Part shown: piece by piece, positions 38,960-48,214 of the stretch | Layout: each line of letters begins with the position of its first letter | Position numbering within the stretch: the first letter of the stretch is position 1 | From: SABI01 sp963677695 | GTDB taxonomy: Bacteria; Spirochaetota; Spirochaetia; Sphaerochaetales; Sphaerochaetaceae | Assembly: GCA_963677695.2 (NCBI GenBank) | Contig: CAXXUJ010000001.1 | Span: 806,001-870,000, forward strand | Direction of reading: 5' to 3' | DNA: 64,000 nucleotides | The notes under the pieces: model-generated | Told to the model about the DNA's origin: nothing | Databases searched by the model: none | The model's input: only the letters and a program-made list of their open reading frames with translations | Position numbers and translations under genes: made by a program

Positions 38960-39608
38960 CCCCGTCATCTCCGTGATGTGAATCATCACCTTCGAGGCGT
39001 CTCATGCACTTGGCTGAAAGGACAGCGAAGCTTGTTGCGAGGTCCGTTCTCTGAAGAACGACGTGCTCGGGCAGTTTCAGATCATAGGGAGCGAAGTTCC
39101 AGATTGCCTTGATTCCTGCATCGACGAGAACATCCGCTACGTCCTGCGCCGCATCGGCAGGGACGGTGATGACCGCGATATGGATATCATTCGCTCTGAT
39201 GAACTCCTTCAGTTCACTCATCGGTCTGACAAAGGTACGACCGATGGGAAGTCCCACCTTGTTGGCATCCTGGTCGAACGCTGCGACGATCTGCAGTCCG
39301 TAGGTACTGAACCCGTCATAACGGGAAAGGGCGACACCGAGGTGTCCCGAACCGATAATGATCGCATCGGTCGTGTTGTCCCATCCAAGGTTCACGGTAA
39401 TGGCTCTGATAAGTTCATCGATCTGAAAACCGACCTTCGGTTTCCCTTCGACGCCGGTACCGGCCATATCTTTTCTCACCTGAATCGCTGTAAGTCCGAG
39501 ATCACCGGCAAGTTTCGTTGCTGAGATCCAGACCTGTCCTTCTTCTTTATACTGTCTAAGCAGTCTCAAATATGAGGGGAAACGCTTAATTGTAGGTATC
39601 GATATCAT
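38943..39608 (-). CDS. rex: Redox-sensing transcriptional repressor Rex
   Basis: A 221-residue regulator. It has an N-terminal winged helix (TKLAGDLGLTAIQVRKDMAGTG, about residues 31-52) that binds Rex operators and a Rossmann domain with AIIIGSGHLGVALSRY that senses NADH/NAD+. Rex commonly represses fermentation and NADH-oxidising genes under oxidised conditions. GAAGGAGGAG precedes the ATG. The C-terminal extension rich in Asp and His (HHGDDGDAHLD) is created by the overlap with the reductase gene and is unusual for the family. Confidence 0.93.
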   Translation of the reverse strand: MISIPTIKRFPSYLRLLRQYKEEGQVWISATKLAGDLGLTAIQVRKDMAGTGVEGKPKVGFQIDELIRAITVNLGWDNTTDAIIIGSGHLGVALSRYDGFSTYGLQIVAAFDQDANKVGLPIGRTFVRPMSELKEFIRANDIHIAVITVPADAAQDVADVLVDAGIKAIWNFAPYDLKLPEHVVLQRTDLATSFAVLSAKCMRRLEGDDSHHGDDGDAHLD

Positions 39609-39624
39609 TCATTCTCCTCCTTCT

Positions 39625-40461
39625 CTACTCTTTCGCATCGATCGGTCCCTGAGGAACCACCGTTCCGACCGAGTCAAGAATCAGTGAAGGCCTGTAGGCG
39701 AAGACGGAAGGGGTCGCTGCACTCGATACTCCGGAGAGAACCAGAACCGTGTCGATGCCGGCTTCAATACCGCTCACAATATCTGTGTCCATTCGGTCTC
39801 CGATAATCGCAGTCTCCTCCCGCTTGGTTTCAAGCCTCTTCAAGCCTTCTCTCATCATAACAGGATTCGGCTTTCCAATAAAGTATGGTTCCACACCTGC
39901 CGTTTTAGCAATAGGCAATATAAGAGATCCGGTTGCCGGAAGTATACCATGTTCACCGGGACCGCTCGTATCAGGATTGGTTCCTATCAGCTTCGCACCC
40001 TTCTCCACAAGAGAGATGGCCTTTATAACAGTATCATAACTGTAATTCCGCGATTCTCCAACAACAACATAATCAGGATTGATATCATTCATCGTATACC
40101 CCGCATCGTACAGCGCGTTGATCAGTCCCGCCTCCCCTATCACATAGGCCGAGCCGCCGGGGATCTGGGAAGCGAGGAATCCCGCTGTCGCGAGGGCTGA
40201 GGTATAGAAATGGGAAGGATCGATCTCGAGTCCGAGACGTTTCATCTTCAGGTGAAGCTCATGACGGCTCCGTTCACTCGAGTTGGTGAAGAACAGATAT
40301 TTCTTCTTCTCCTTCTGCAGCCAGGTGATGAACTCTCCTGCTCCGCTCAGGAGCCGGTTTCCGTGGTAGATCACCCCATCCATGTCACACAGGAATGCAC
40401 TCTTCCCCTGAATCCGGTCAAGCTGTGCCTCATCGCTGCAGAATCGTTCCTTATCCTTCAT
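39625..40461 (-). CDS. HAD-superfamily hydrolase, NagD-like
   Basis: A 278-residue haloacid dehalogenase-type phosphatase of the NagD/PGP class with a large C2 cap. Motif I is FLCDMDGVIYHG, motif II is the FFTNSSERSRHE threonine/serine segment, the lysine is in YFIGKPNPVMMREGL, and motif III is IIGDRMDTDIVSGIEAG. The substrate is probably a small nucleotide or sugar phosphate. The start at 40461 has GGGAGG upstream and overlaps the ispH end by 11 bp. Confidence 0.87.
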   Translation of the reverse strand: MKDKERFCSDEAQLDRIQGKSAFLCDMDGVIYHGNRLLSGAGEFITWLQKEKKKYLFFTNSSERSRHELHLKMKRLGLEIDPSHFYTSALATAGFLASQIPGGSAYVIGEAGLINALYDAGYTMNDINPDYVVVGESRNYSYDTVIKAISLVEKGAKLIGTNPDTSGPGEHGILPATGSLILPIAKTAGVEPYFIGKPNPVMMREGLKRLETKREETAIIGDRMDTDIVSGIEAGIDTVLVLSGVSSAATPSVFAYRPSLILDSVGTVVPQGPIDAKE

Positions 40462-41326
40462 CACTTGCCTCCCTATGAAGTGTTTCAATCACTTCAGCAA
40501 TATCTTTTTCCGGTGTACTCGTCCCTGCCGTGATACCCACTGCACCGTAGGAGTAGATTTCCTCTGGTATCTGATCAGCTGTCTCGATATGCCACACCGG
40601 CATATCATGTGAAGCTACGAGCTCTGCGAGAGCTTTTGTGTTCGCACTCATGCTTCCTCCGACAACGAGAACCGCATCCACTTCATCAAGCATGGAAATG
40701 AGTGAATCATGTCTCCTCTTCGTTGATGGGCAGAGCCTGTTCGCCATCTCGATACGGCCGGGAAACTTCTCTTCCAGCCGGTCCCTGATAACTGAGAACA
40801 ATTCATGCTCAAAGGTCGTCTGAACCACAGTGACGATCTTACCTTCATCACCGAAGGAGAGGGTATCGACCTCTTCTTCTGTCTCCACTACCTGTACCGG
40901 TATATAATTTCCTGCTGCATCATGCACTCTGCCGAGGGCGATCACCTCACTGTGTCGGTGAAGACCGATGATCAGGGCATGGTCGTCAGGACTGATGTTT
41001 CTCACGAGGTTCTGGGAGTGAATGACAGTGGGACAGGTGCCGTCAATGAGAGTGAAACCGGCAGAGATGAAACGCTCACGCAGCTCATCGGTGATTCCGT
41101 GAGCCCTGATCAGTGCGATACCCGCTTCATGCCCCTCAGGTGCGTCGATATTCTCCATCCCCTCTGCTTTGAAATAATTCACGATAGAAGGATTGTGGAT
41201 GAACCAGCCTATGGAATAGGCTTTCACCCCCTCTCTCTTCGCCCGATCAACAACATCCTGGGCAAGCTCAATAACCTGGGAGACACCTTTACAGTACCCC
41301 ATGACCCTGGACCGAATTACTTTCAC
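40451..41326 (-). CDS. ispH: 4-hydroxy-3-methylbut-2-enyl diphosphate reductase
   Basis: A 291-residue iron-sulfur enzyme, last step of the MEP isoprenoid pathway, making IPP and DMAPP. The three cluster cysteines are in VMGYCKGV, IDGTCPTV and RLCPSTKRR. The substrate-binding AHGI, HSEVIA and TAGTSTPE segments are also present. The start is GTG, preceded by AAGGGG. The first gene of a transcript that seems to include the NagD-like, rex and msrC genes (16-bp gap between the NagD-like and rex genes). Confidence 0.93.
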   Translation of the reverse strand: MKVIRSRVMGYCKGVSQVIELAQDVVDRAKREGVKAYSIGWFIHNPSIVNYFKAEGMENIDAPEGHEAGIALIRAHGITDELRERFISAGFTLIDGTCPTVIHSQNLVRNISPDDHALIIGLHRHSEVIALGRVHDAAGNYIPVQVVETEEEVDTLSFGDEGKIVTVVQTTFEHELFSVIRDRLEEKFPGRIEMANRLCPSTKRRHDSLISMLDEVDAVLVVGGSMSANTKALAELVASHDMPVWHIETADQIPEEIYSYGAVGITAGTSTPEKDIAEVIETLHREASDEG

Positions 41327-41365
41327 TCTATGTACCCCTTACACAATATAGACCCCACTAAACAA

Positions 41366-41410
41366 AACAGGTCACTTCACTCAGCAGTATACTGGTGAAC
41401 GTGACCTGTT
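41366..41410 (-). terminator. Terminator of the yajC-secD-secF operon
   Basis: AACAGGTCAC (41366-41375) and GTGACCTGTT (41401-41410) are perfect complements, extended by TTCAC/GTGAA. Read minus, the stem is followed by TTGTTTAG. It lies 21 bp after the secF stop. Confidence 0.7.
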
Positions 41411-41431
41411 GATAGCCTCACAGAAGAAACA

Positions 41432-42442
41432 TTATTTCTTCTGCTGTCTCTTACCTTTCGGCTTTCTCTCGGCTGTCGGAATATTCACATGCTGTTCTAC
41501 AAGAGCTTCTTCCGTTTCTGCATCCTCTGCCTGAGCCTTGTCGGCTTCAGCAATCTTCTTTGCAACTGTCTTGTTCTTGGAGATCCACATGTACAGAGCA
41601 GGTGCGAGAAGGTTGGAGGAGTAAGCTCCGACCACGATACCGAAGACCATCTCGATAGCGAAGAGCTGAATGGCGCCTGATGCAAAGATCGCAAGAGGAG
41701 CGATTGCAAGAGCGGTGGTCAGTGAGGAGAAGAGAGTTCTGCTCAGTGACTGGCTTACGCTTGTATCGATGATAGATGCAATCGGCATATCGGTAAGGAG
41801 AGGTCTGTTCTCACGGATACGGTCGAAGATAACGATAACGTTGTTCAGTGAGTAACCGATGATCGTCAGCAGAGCTGCGGTCGTGGTACTCGAAACTTCG
41901 AGACGGAGAATAGTGATGAAGCCGACCAGAAGGAAGGTGTCATGCACGAGTGTGATGATAGCGGCAATAGCGAAAGAGAGGTGGAATCTGATCCAGATGT
42001 AGACCAGGATCAGAGCGATTGCCACAACAACGATCAGAATTGAGCCGGAGACCAGAGTAGATGAGTACTTGGGTCCGACGAAGTCGCTCTGAAGAACTGT
42101 CACTTCAGTGAAGTCAGCTGCAAGAGCGTCCTCTACCTGAGCTGCGATTTCCTCCTGGGTAAGTCCCTCGGAGTTCGCAAGTCTGATCTGGAACGTCTGA
42201 GCACTTTCTTCTCCAACGATCTGTACCGAAGCATCCGAAGTGAGTGAATCCCTCACATCATCGATCGTCACTGCTGAAGCGGCACCGAGCTTCACTGTCT
42301 GGCTGAAACCGCTCTGGAAGTCGATTCCCAGATTGAATCCGCCGAGAGCGAAATAGAAGACTGCTGTGAGCACAAGCAGGGTTGCTGAAATTGCAACTGC
42401 CGCGTATTTGAGTTTGGTTGTATGATAGATTTTCTTTGCCAT
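41432..42442 (-). CDS. secF: Protein translocase subunit SecF
   Basis: A 336-residue RND-type membrane protein that partners SecD to pull exported proteins through SecYEG using the proton or sodium gradient. It has the signature FNLGIDFQSGFSQTVKL after TM1, five further membrane helices, and the family motif YSLNNVIVIFDRIREN. The C-terminal tail is charged and ends KGKRQQKK. It starts 4 bp after secD in the same operon. Confidence 0.95.
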   Translation of the reverse strand: MAKKIYHTTKLKYAAVAISATLLVLTAVFYFALGGFNLGIDFQSGFSQTVKLGAASAVTIDDVRDSLTSDASVQIVGEESAQTFQIRLANSEGLTQEEIAAQVEDALAADFTEVTVLQSDFVGPKYSSTLVSGSILIVVVAIALILVYIWIRFHLSFAIAAIITLVHDTFLLVGFITILRLEVSSTTTAALLTIIGYSLNNVIVIFDRIRENRPLLTDMPIASIIDTSVSQSLSRTLFSSLTTALAIAPLAIFASGAIQLFAIEMVFGIVVGAYSSNLLAPALYMWISKNKTVAKKIAEADKAQAEDAETEEALVEQHVNIPTAERKPKGKRQQKK

Positions 42443-42445
42443 GAT

Positions 42446-44170
42446 CTACTTCCTCCTCCAGCTGATGCTGAGGCGAGGGTTCTTCCTGGACATCGAAGCA
42501 TCATACATGACTTTTACAACGAATAGTGCGTTGAACATACTGCTCACGATACCGACAGCAAGTGTGTTCGCAAATCCCTTGATCGCTCCGCTTCCGAGCT
42601 GCGAGAGAACGAGGGCCGCAATGATCGTGGTCACGTTTGCATCCATGATTGTCCAGAATGCTTTACCGAAACCGGTTTCCACTGAAGAGATTGCACTCTT
42701 ACCGAGGGCGAGTTCTTCCTTGATTCTTTCCAGGATGATAACGTTCGCGTCAACCGCCATACCGACTGTCAGGACGAGACCTGCGATACTTGTGAGAGTA
42801 AGGGTCAGGTTGAAGGCCGAGAGGATGGCAACGAGAATGATAAGGTTGAACAACAGGGCTATATCAGCAAAGAGACCGCTTCCCTTGTAGATGACGACCA
42901 TGAAGATGAAGACGAGAGCGAGACCGACGATGATCGCAATAAGACCGGCCTGAACCGTGTCTTCACCGAGCGATGCACCGATTGCCTGCTGGCTTACGAC
43001 AGTAAGCTCGATCGGCAGTGCCGCAGTCTTCAGTGTGATCGAGAGGTTATAAGCTTCATCAGAATTGAATCCTGTGATCTGACCGTTTCCTCTGATTCCT
43101 TCGTTGATGGTTGCCATTGACTTGACCTTACCGTCCTGAACAACAGCGAGGGTCTCGCCGACGTTCGTGCTTGTAAGCTTGTAGAAGAGCTCTCCTCCCT
43201 CTGAGTCAAGTTCGAAGTTTACTGTAGGCTGACCGGTGATCGAGTGGGTTCCCACAGTCGCATTCGAGATGTGGTTGCCGTCAAGTCCGATCTCCTCATT
43301 GAGAACGACATAGCTTGAAAGAACATCAAGACCGTAATCGTCATTCACATAGTAAGCAGTTGCAATCTTTCCTACGGGAAGGAAGTCGGGCTGGATCATC
43401 TGTCCTGCATCGTCGAACACCTTGGAGGGGTTCTCGGTGAAGTACTGATTCAGCTGACTGGTGAGGTCCCTGTCAACGATCTGGAAGGTGAGAGAGCCTT
43501 TTCCCTTGAGGAAGCTGTTCACTCTTTCCGGATCAGCTGCACCCGGGATCTCAACGAGAATCTGGTCAGCGCCCTGCTTTCTGATATTCGGTTCGGAGAC
43601 ACCGAACTGGTCGATTCTTTCGTTGAGAATCGCGATATCATCAGAAACGAGGGATGCCACTTCAGTTGCGCTGGGGTCGTTACCCGTTCTTTCCGTATAG
43701 GAGGCAGGATCAGCTTCGAGAAGAATACTCATACCGCCGCGGAGGTCGAGACCGAGCTTGAGAACCTTGTCACTGAGTGTCTTCAGATCGAGAAGAAGGG
43801 AACGATAGTGACCTTCGATCGCGTCATAGAGATCCTTCTCAGAGGCGAAGCCTTTGAACAGGGAAGTCATGGTCCATGAACCGGGAACATCCTGCTTCAT
43901 GTTCTTGTAGTTCTCTTTTGCTACATCAGTGAGGTATGCAAAAGCACCAGGAACATCGGCGTTGGCGTTGCCAGCGAAGATATCCTTGAGCTCACGCAGG
44001 TCCTTGCTTGCCTGTCCCTGCGAGTACTCTCTGATCTGTACTGTAGATCCTGTTGCCAGGTCTTTCGTCTCCTGCGGTACGAACGCGTACCACTTTACGG
44101 TTGGATACAGAAAAAGTCCGCAAGCCACCGCAACCAGGAGAATGACGATTAATCGTCCCCGTATTTTCAT
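42446..44170 (-). CDS. secD: Protein translocase subunit SecD
   Basis: A 574-residue SecD with TM1 (residues 8-24), a large periplasmic P1 domain containing KLGLDLRGGMSILLEAD, and five C-terminal membrane helices including GMAVDANVIILERIKEEL. It forms a complex with SecF and YajC at the Sec channel. GGAGATC precedes the ATG. The gene is followed within 4 bp by secF and preceded by yajC (35-bp gap). Confidence 0.95.
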   Translation of the reverse strand: MKIRGRLIVILLVAVACGLFLYPTVKWYAFVPQETKDLATGSTVQIREYSQGQASKDLRELKDIFAGNANADVPGAFAYLTDVAKENYKNMKQDVPGSWTMTSLFKGFASEKDLYDAIEGHYRSLLLDLKTLSDKVLKLGLDLRGGMSILLEADPASYTERTGNDPSATEVASLVSDDIAILNERIDQFGVSEPNIRKQGADQILVEIPGAADPERVNSFLKGKGSLTFQIVDRDLTSQLNQYFTENPSKVFDDAGQMIQPDFLPVGKIATAYYVNDDYGLDVLSSYVVLNEEIGLDGNHISNATVGTHSITGQPTVNFELDSEGGELFYKLTSTNVGETLAVVQDGKVKSMATINEGIRGNGQITGFNSDEAYNLSITLKTAALPIELTVVSQQAIGASLGEDTVQAGLIAIIVGLALVFIFMVVIYKGSGLFADIALLFNLIILVAILSAFNLTLTLTSIAGLVLTVGMAVDANVIILERIKEELALGKSAISSVETGFGKAFWTIMDANVTTIIAALVLSQLGSGAIKGFANTLAVGIVSSMFNALFVVKVMYDASMSRKNPRLSISWRRK

Positions 44171-44205
44171 GTTGATCTCCGTGTGTATGGGATTGTTCTT
44201 TGTTG

Positions 44206-44742
44206 TTATTTCTTTTCTTCGGTCTCAGCAGCTTCAGCTTTGGGAGCTTCAGGTTTCAGGGGAGTCAGTTCAGGAACCTCTTCCACAACCTGTGCGTCTT
44301 CCACATCGGCTTCCTTGACAGGAGCAGCCTTCTTGGCTGGTGCAGCTTTCTTTGCTGTTTTCTTCTTCGCAGGAGCCGCAGGCTTCTCAGCTGCTTCCTT
44401 CTTTGCTGCCGGTTCGGCCTTGGAAGCTTCAAGAACCTGAGCAATCGCTGACTTTGTGAACTCAAGACGGGTATTGTCATCGACTTTCACAACGACAGTT
44501 GCCTCTTTCACCGAAGCGATCGTGCCTCTGATACCGCCGATTGAGACGACCTTGTCGCCCTTCTTCATAGCGGAAAGCATGTTCTTTGTCTGCTTCTCAC
44601 GCTTCTTCTGCGGTCTGATGATAAGGAAATAGAAGATCACAATAATAAGACCGAATGTGATAAACGTGGTCGTCATCGAGCCTCCGGAGGAAGCGGAAGA
44701 TGCCGTTCCCGTTGTACCAAGGGTCGCTAATAATGCATTCAT
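44206..44742 (-). CDS. yajC: Preprotein translocase subunit YajC with extended Lys/Ala/Pro tail
   Basis: A 178-residue protein. Residues 25-110 are the YajC core: one membrane helix (FITFGLIIVIFYFLIIRPQKKREK) and the small fold MKKGDKVVSIGGIRGTIASV. Beyond this is a 65-residue tail of Lys, Ala, Pro and Glu, well past the usual 100-110 residues of YajC. The tail is low-complexity and probably flexible, on the cytoplasmic side. It is the first gene of the yajC-secD-secF operon. Confidence 0.92.
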   Translation of the reverse strand: MNALLATLGTTGTASSASSGGSMTTTFITFGLIIVIFYFLIIRPQKKREKQTKNMLSAMKKGDKVVSIGGIRGTIASVKEATVVVKVDDNTRLEFTKSAIAQVLEASKAEPAAKKEAAEKPAAPAKKKTAKKAAPAKKAAPVKEADVEDAQVVEEVPELTPLKPEAPKAEAAETEEKK

Positions 44743-44838
44743 AGTAAGATAACCTCTCTCTAGGGTAAATATACGTACCGCTTAACGTATCACGTTACAA
44801 TACGCGTAGTCAAGTTTTACCTGTTCCGGGGAGATGCG

Positions 44839-44878
44839 AAAAAACGGTGAAGCCCCCCCGGAAAGTGAGCTCCACCGT
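44839..44878 (-). terminator. groEL terminator
   Basis: On the minus strand ACGGTGGAGC (44878-44869) pairs with GCTTCACCGT (44853-44844) with one wobble, followed by six T residues. It lies 40 bp after the groEL stop. Confidence 0.8.
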
Positions 44879-44917
44879 CAATTACCTGATTTCTTTAAAG
44901 AGCATCTGGTGGAATGA

Positions 44918-46564
44918 TTACATCATTCCGCCCATGCCTCCCATTCCGCCCATGCCAGCGGCAGCTGCTGCACCAGCATCGTCAGCGGGAAGGTCGGTGA
45001 TGGAACACTCGGTGGTGAGAATCAGAGCTGCAATCGAGGCAGCGTTCTGAAGTGCACTGCGTGTCACTTTCACAGGGTCGATGATACCTGCATCGAACAT
45101 GTTGACCCACTCGAGCTTGTTTGCATCGAAACCGAATTCCGGCTTCTCGTGCTTTGCCTTCTCGGCGATGATAGAACCGTCGAGACCTGCGTTTTCAGCG
45201 ATCTGGCGGATAGGTTCTTCGAGAGCGCGGCGGACAATCTTGTAACCGACAACTTCTTCTTCGGTGAGTGAAGAGAGGTTCTTCTCATCGAGAGCCTTCA
45301 CAGCCTGAATGAGTGCGACACCGCCTCCGGCGATAACGCCTTCCTCGATAGCTGCACGGGTAGCTGAGAGAGCATCCTCGACTCTGTGCTTCTTCTCTTT
45401 GAGTTCAACTTCTGTTGCTGCACCGACGTTGATTACTGCAACACCGCCTGCGAGCTTTGCAAGTCTTTCCTGAAGCTTCTCTCTGTCGTAGTCGCTAGTG
45501 GTATCCTGAATCTGAACCTTGATCTGGCTGATTCTGTCTTTGATATCGCTCTGCTTGCCGGCACCGTTGATGATTGTGGTGTTATCCTTCTCGATCTTCA
45601 CGCTCTTTGCGCGGCCGAGCTGTGTGATATCGGTATTCTCGAGCTTGAGACCGATCTCTTCTGAGACAACTTCACCGCCTGTGAGGATTGCAATATCTTC
45701 GAGCATCGCCTTTCTTCTGTCACCGAAGCCGGGAGCCTTGACTGCGACTGCATTGAGGGTTCCTCTGATCGTGTTGACGATAAGGGTTGCAAGAGCTTCA
45801 CCGTCGACATCTTCTGCGATGATCAGGATCGGCTTGCCTGCCTGAGCGACTTTCTCAAGAACAGGAAGGAGGTCCTTCATGTTTGAAATCTTCTTGTCAT
45901 AGATAAGGATGTACGGGTCTTCGAGAATCGAAACCATGGTGTCGCGGTTGGTAGCGAAGTAGGGAGAGAGGTAACCTCTGTCGAACTGCATACCTTCAAC
46001 GAAGTCGGTGGTTGTCTCGATGGTCTTTGACTCCTCAACGGTAATGACTCCGTCCTTACCGACCTTTTCCATCGCACCGGCGATCTCGTCACCGATCACG
46101 TAGTCGTTGTTCGCACTGATTGAAGCGACCTGGCTGAGTTCAGCCTTGTCCTTGATGATACGTGCGTGCTTCTTGAGCTCTGCGATTGTATCTTCGACTG
46201 CCTTGTCGATTCCTCTTCTGATGCCCATGGGATTGATTCCAGCGGCAACGCTCTTCATTCCCTCTTTTGTGATGGAATAGGCAAGAACGGTAGCGGTGGT
46301 AGTACCGTCACCTGCAACATCGTTTGTCTTTGTCGCTACTTCCTTGACGAGCTGAGCACCCATGTTCTCAAAGGGTTCCTCGAGTTCGATCTCACGAGCG
46401 ACCGATACGCCGTCCTTGGTTACAGTCGGTGCACCGAATTTCTTGTCGATAAGAACGTTTCTTCCTTTGGGGCCAAGAGTGACCTTGACTGCCTGTGAGA
46501 GCTTTTCCACGCCTGCTACGAGCGAGCGTCTTGCATCTTCATTGAACTGCAGCTGTTTTGCCAT
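44918..46564 (-). CDS. groEL: Chaperonin GroEL
   Basis: A 548-residue 60-kDa chaperonin. The start MAKQLQFNEDARRSLVAGV is the family start (the ATG at 46564, not the in-frame ATG 12 bp earlier) and follows GTGAGGAAAA. It shows VTLGPKGRNVLIDKKFG, GDGTTTATVLAYSI, the apical-domain residues and the GGM-repeat tail ending GGMGGMM. No groES lies upstream. Separation of groEL and groES also occurs in Borrelia. A short inverted repeat before the gene may control heat-shock expression. Confidence 0.98.
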   Translation of the reverse strand: MAKQLQFNEDARRSLVAGVEKLSQAVKVTLGPKGRNVLIDKKFGAPTVTKDGVSVAREIELEEPFENMGAQLVKEVATKTNDVAGDGTTTATVLAYSITKEGMKSVAAGINPMGIRRGIDKAVEDTIAELKKHARIIKDKAELSQVASISANNDYVIGDEIAGAMEKVGKDGVITVEESKTIETTTDFVEGMQFDRGYLSPYFATNRDTMVSILEDPYILIYDKKISNMKDLLPVLEKVAQAGKPILIIAEDVDGEALATLIVNTIRGTLNAVAVKAPGFGDRRKAMLEDIAILTGGEVVSEEIGLKLENTDITQLGRAKSVKIEKDNTTIINGAGKQSDIKDRISQIKVQIQDTTSDYDREKLQERLAKLAGGVAVINVGAATEVELKEKKHRVEDALSATRAAIEEGVIAGGGVALIQAVKALDEKNLSSLTEEEVVGYKIVRRALEEPIRQIAENAGLDGSIIAEKAKHEKPEFGFDANKLEWVNMFDAGIIDPVKVTRSALQNAASIAALILTTECSITDLPADDAGAAAAAGMGGMGGMGGMM

Positions 46565-46608
46565 AGTTTTCCTCACTTCCTTTTATGGTATGTAATATAA
46601 TGTTTTAA

Positions 46609-46627
46609 GTGCCTATTGCTGAGGCAC
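46609..46627 (-). promoter_or_regulatory. Inverted repeat upstream of groEL
   Basis: GTGCCT (46609-46614) and AGGCAC (46622-46627) form an inverted repeat with a 7-bp spacer about 45 bp upstream of the groEL start. TTAA and GGTAA at its edges make the layout resemble CIRCE, though the arm sequence does not match the CIRCE consensus. It is a candidate HrcA-like operator. Confidence 0.3.
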
Positions 46628-46788
46628 GGTAAAGAGTCTATCTTCACCGTTACTGAAAATACACATATTTTTTCCAAACAGCAACCATCTTTTCCAATTT
46701 TTTTCTTTATGACGGGTATCTTTACAAATAACAGGGAAGAGCATAGAGTGAGCTCTATTACAGGTAAAGGGGTTTAGGGTAGGAAAGA

Positions 46789-47703
46789 ATGGATAGAACA
46801 CGAGTGATGAGCCATGTGGGCGCATTCAGTGCAGTGATGATCTGGGGGATCACCTTCATCGCAACCAAGCAGCTCCTGGGGACCTTCACGATGAGTGAAA
46901 TACTCGTTGTCCGTTTCATCATGGGAATTATCACGCTCTATCTGCTCGATATAAAGAACCCGAAGGTGAAATTCTCACTCAAGGACGAGATTATCTTCGC
47001 CCTCTGCGGGGCGAGCGGGATCACCCTCTATTACGGAATGGAAACCCTGTCACTCACGATGACCGGAGCCTCGAATGTAGGCATCCTCACCTCACTCGCA
47101 CCGCTGACTACAGCCATCGCAGGAGCATTCTTCCTGAAAAGCGAACGCCTCCGCCCCTCCTATATATTCGGCTCGATCCTCGCTTTCGCCGGAGTCGTCC
47201 TTGTCATCCTCAACGGTACCCGCTTCGAAGGGTTCACTCTGAAAGGAGACATTATTGCTATTTCAGGGACAGTCGCCTGGGCAGCCTACTCACTCCTTTT
47301 AAAGAGAATCGATACGGAAAAGTACCACCTCATCACCTACACGAAGAAAATAATCACCTATGGACTCCTCTTCACCTTCCCCACCATCTTCTTCGACGGC
47401 TCCTCAATACACCTAAACGACTTCACAGCACTCAACATCGGCCTCTACATCTTCCTCGGAATTCTCGCAAGCGCCTTCTGCTTCATCTTCTGGAACTTCT
47501 CGGTCGCACATATCGGCGTCTATGCCACCAGCATCTACATCTATGCCATGCCGCTCGTCACCCTCTTCGCAGCCGCCCTCTTCCTCGGTGAACCGGTCAC
47601 CCTGCAGGCTTTAGCGGGAACCTTCGCTATCATCGGAGGATTGTATATAGGAGAGAGAGCCCCTATAGGAAAAACTCCCCAGGTTCAGAAGGAATCGGCC
47701 TAG
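46789..47703 (+). CDS. DMT-superfamily (EamA) transporter
   Basis: A 304-residue protein with ten predicted membrane helices in two EamA repeats. The first repeat has WGITFIATKQLLG and the second AWAAYSLLLKRID, with the usual terminal helix ALAGTFAIIGGLYIG. Such proteins export or import amino acids, metabolites or drugs; the substrate is not predictable. AGGAAAG precedes the ATG. The gene is divergent from groEL and unlinked to the toxin-antitoxin pair that follows. Confidence 0.87.
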   Translation: MDRTRVMSHVGAFSAVMIWGITFIATKQLLGTFTMSEILVVRFIMGIITLYLLDIKNPKVKFSLKDEIIFALCGASGITLYYGMETLSLTMTGASNVGILTSLAPLTTAIAGAFFLKSERLRPSYIFGSILAFAGVVLVILNGTRFEGFTLKGDIIAISGTVAWAAYSLLLKRIDTEKYHLITYTKKIITYGLLFTFPTIFFDGSSIHLNDFTALNIGLYIFLGILASAFCFIFWNFSVAHIGVYATSIYIYAMPLVTLFAAALFLGEPVTLQALAGTFAIIGGLYIGERAPIGKTPQVQKESA

Positions 47704-47768
47704 AATACACCCGTCATCCCTTCTGTGGATGCCCTTCTCCATACTTCCCGCCTCTTCCACTCATCTCA

Positions 47769-47797
47769 TTGAAGTTTCACCATGCTGGGGGTATACT
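47769..47797 (+). promoter_or_regulatory. Promoter of mntA-hepT, leaderless
   Basis: -35 TTGAAG (47769-47774) and -10 TATACT (47792-47797) have a 17-bp spacer. The predicted start of transcription (about 47804) is only a few bases before the ATG at 47807, and no Shine-Dalgarno is present, so the message is probably leaderless. Confidence 0.55.
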
Positions 47798-47806
47798 GTC
47801 TCTGAC

Positions 47807-48214
47807 ATGATTGAGACGAAAGAAGAGCTTATACAACTGATTCAGCCCATTATTCTTGAAGAAACTGCAATTGACCTTTGTGTACTGTATGGATCAGCTG
47901 CACGTGACAAGCTCACCTCTGAAAGTGATATCGACTTGGCTGTCGGAAATGCATCGGGTATATCATATGAAGAAAGACTGGATCTCTCTGTACGTCTCAC
48001 ACTGCTTACCGGTCGAGAGGTATCAATCATTGACATTTCCACACTACAGGGAATCATTCTACAGGAAGTACTCGTGAAGGGAGTGACTTTGAAAAACAGG
48101 ATACCGCATTTCAAGGCACATCTCCTCTCACAGATGTATGAGTTTTCTGAAGATATCCTCCCTACCCATATGCTCGGTGCATCCGTACGGTTGAAGAAGG
48201 AGCTTATCTCATGA
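47807..48214 (+). CDS. mntA: MntA-type nucleotidyltransferase antitoxin
   Basis: A 135-residue minimal nucleotidyltransferase with the signature GSAARDKLTSESDIDLAV (GS...DxD) and a third acidic strand VSIIDIS. In the known HepT/MntA system this enzyme neutralises the HEPN toxin by transferring AMP to a tyrosine of the toxin RX4HXY motif, which is present in the next gene. The start at 47807 is favoured by the promoter just upstream. The stop overlaps the hepT start by 4 bp. Confidence 0.88.
   Translation: MIETKEELIQLIQPIILEETAIDLCVLYGSAARDKLTSESDIDLAVGNASGISYEERLDLSVRLTLLTGREVSIIDISTLQGIILQEVLVKGVTLKNRIPHFKAHLLSQMYEFSEDILPTHMLGASVRLKKELIS

Noticed and set aside
46609..46627. True CIRCE element before groEL
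   Set aside because: Arms do not match TTAGCACTC/GAGTGCTAA; recorded only as a candidate inverted repeat.
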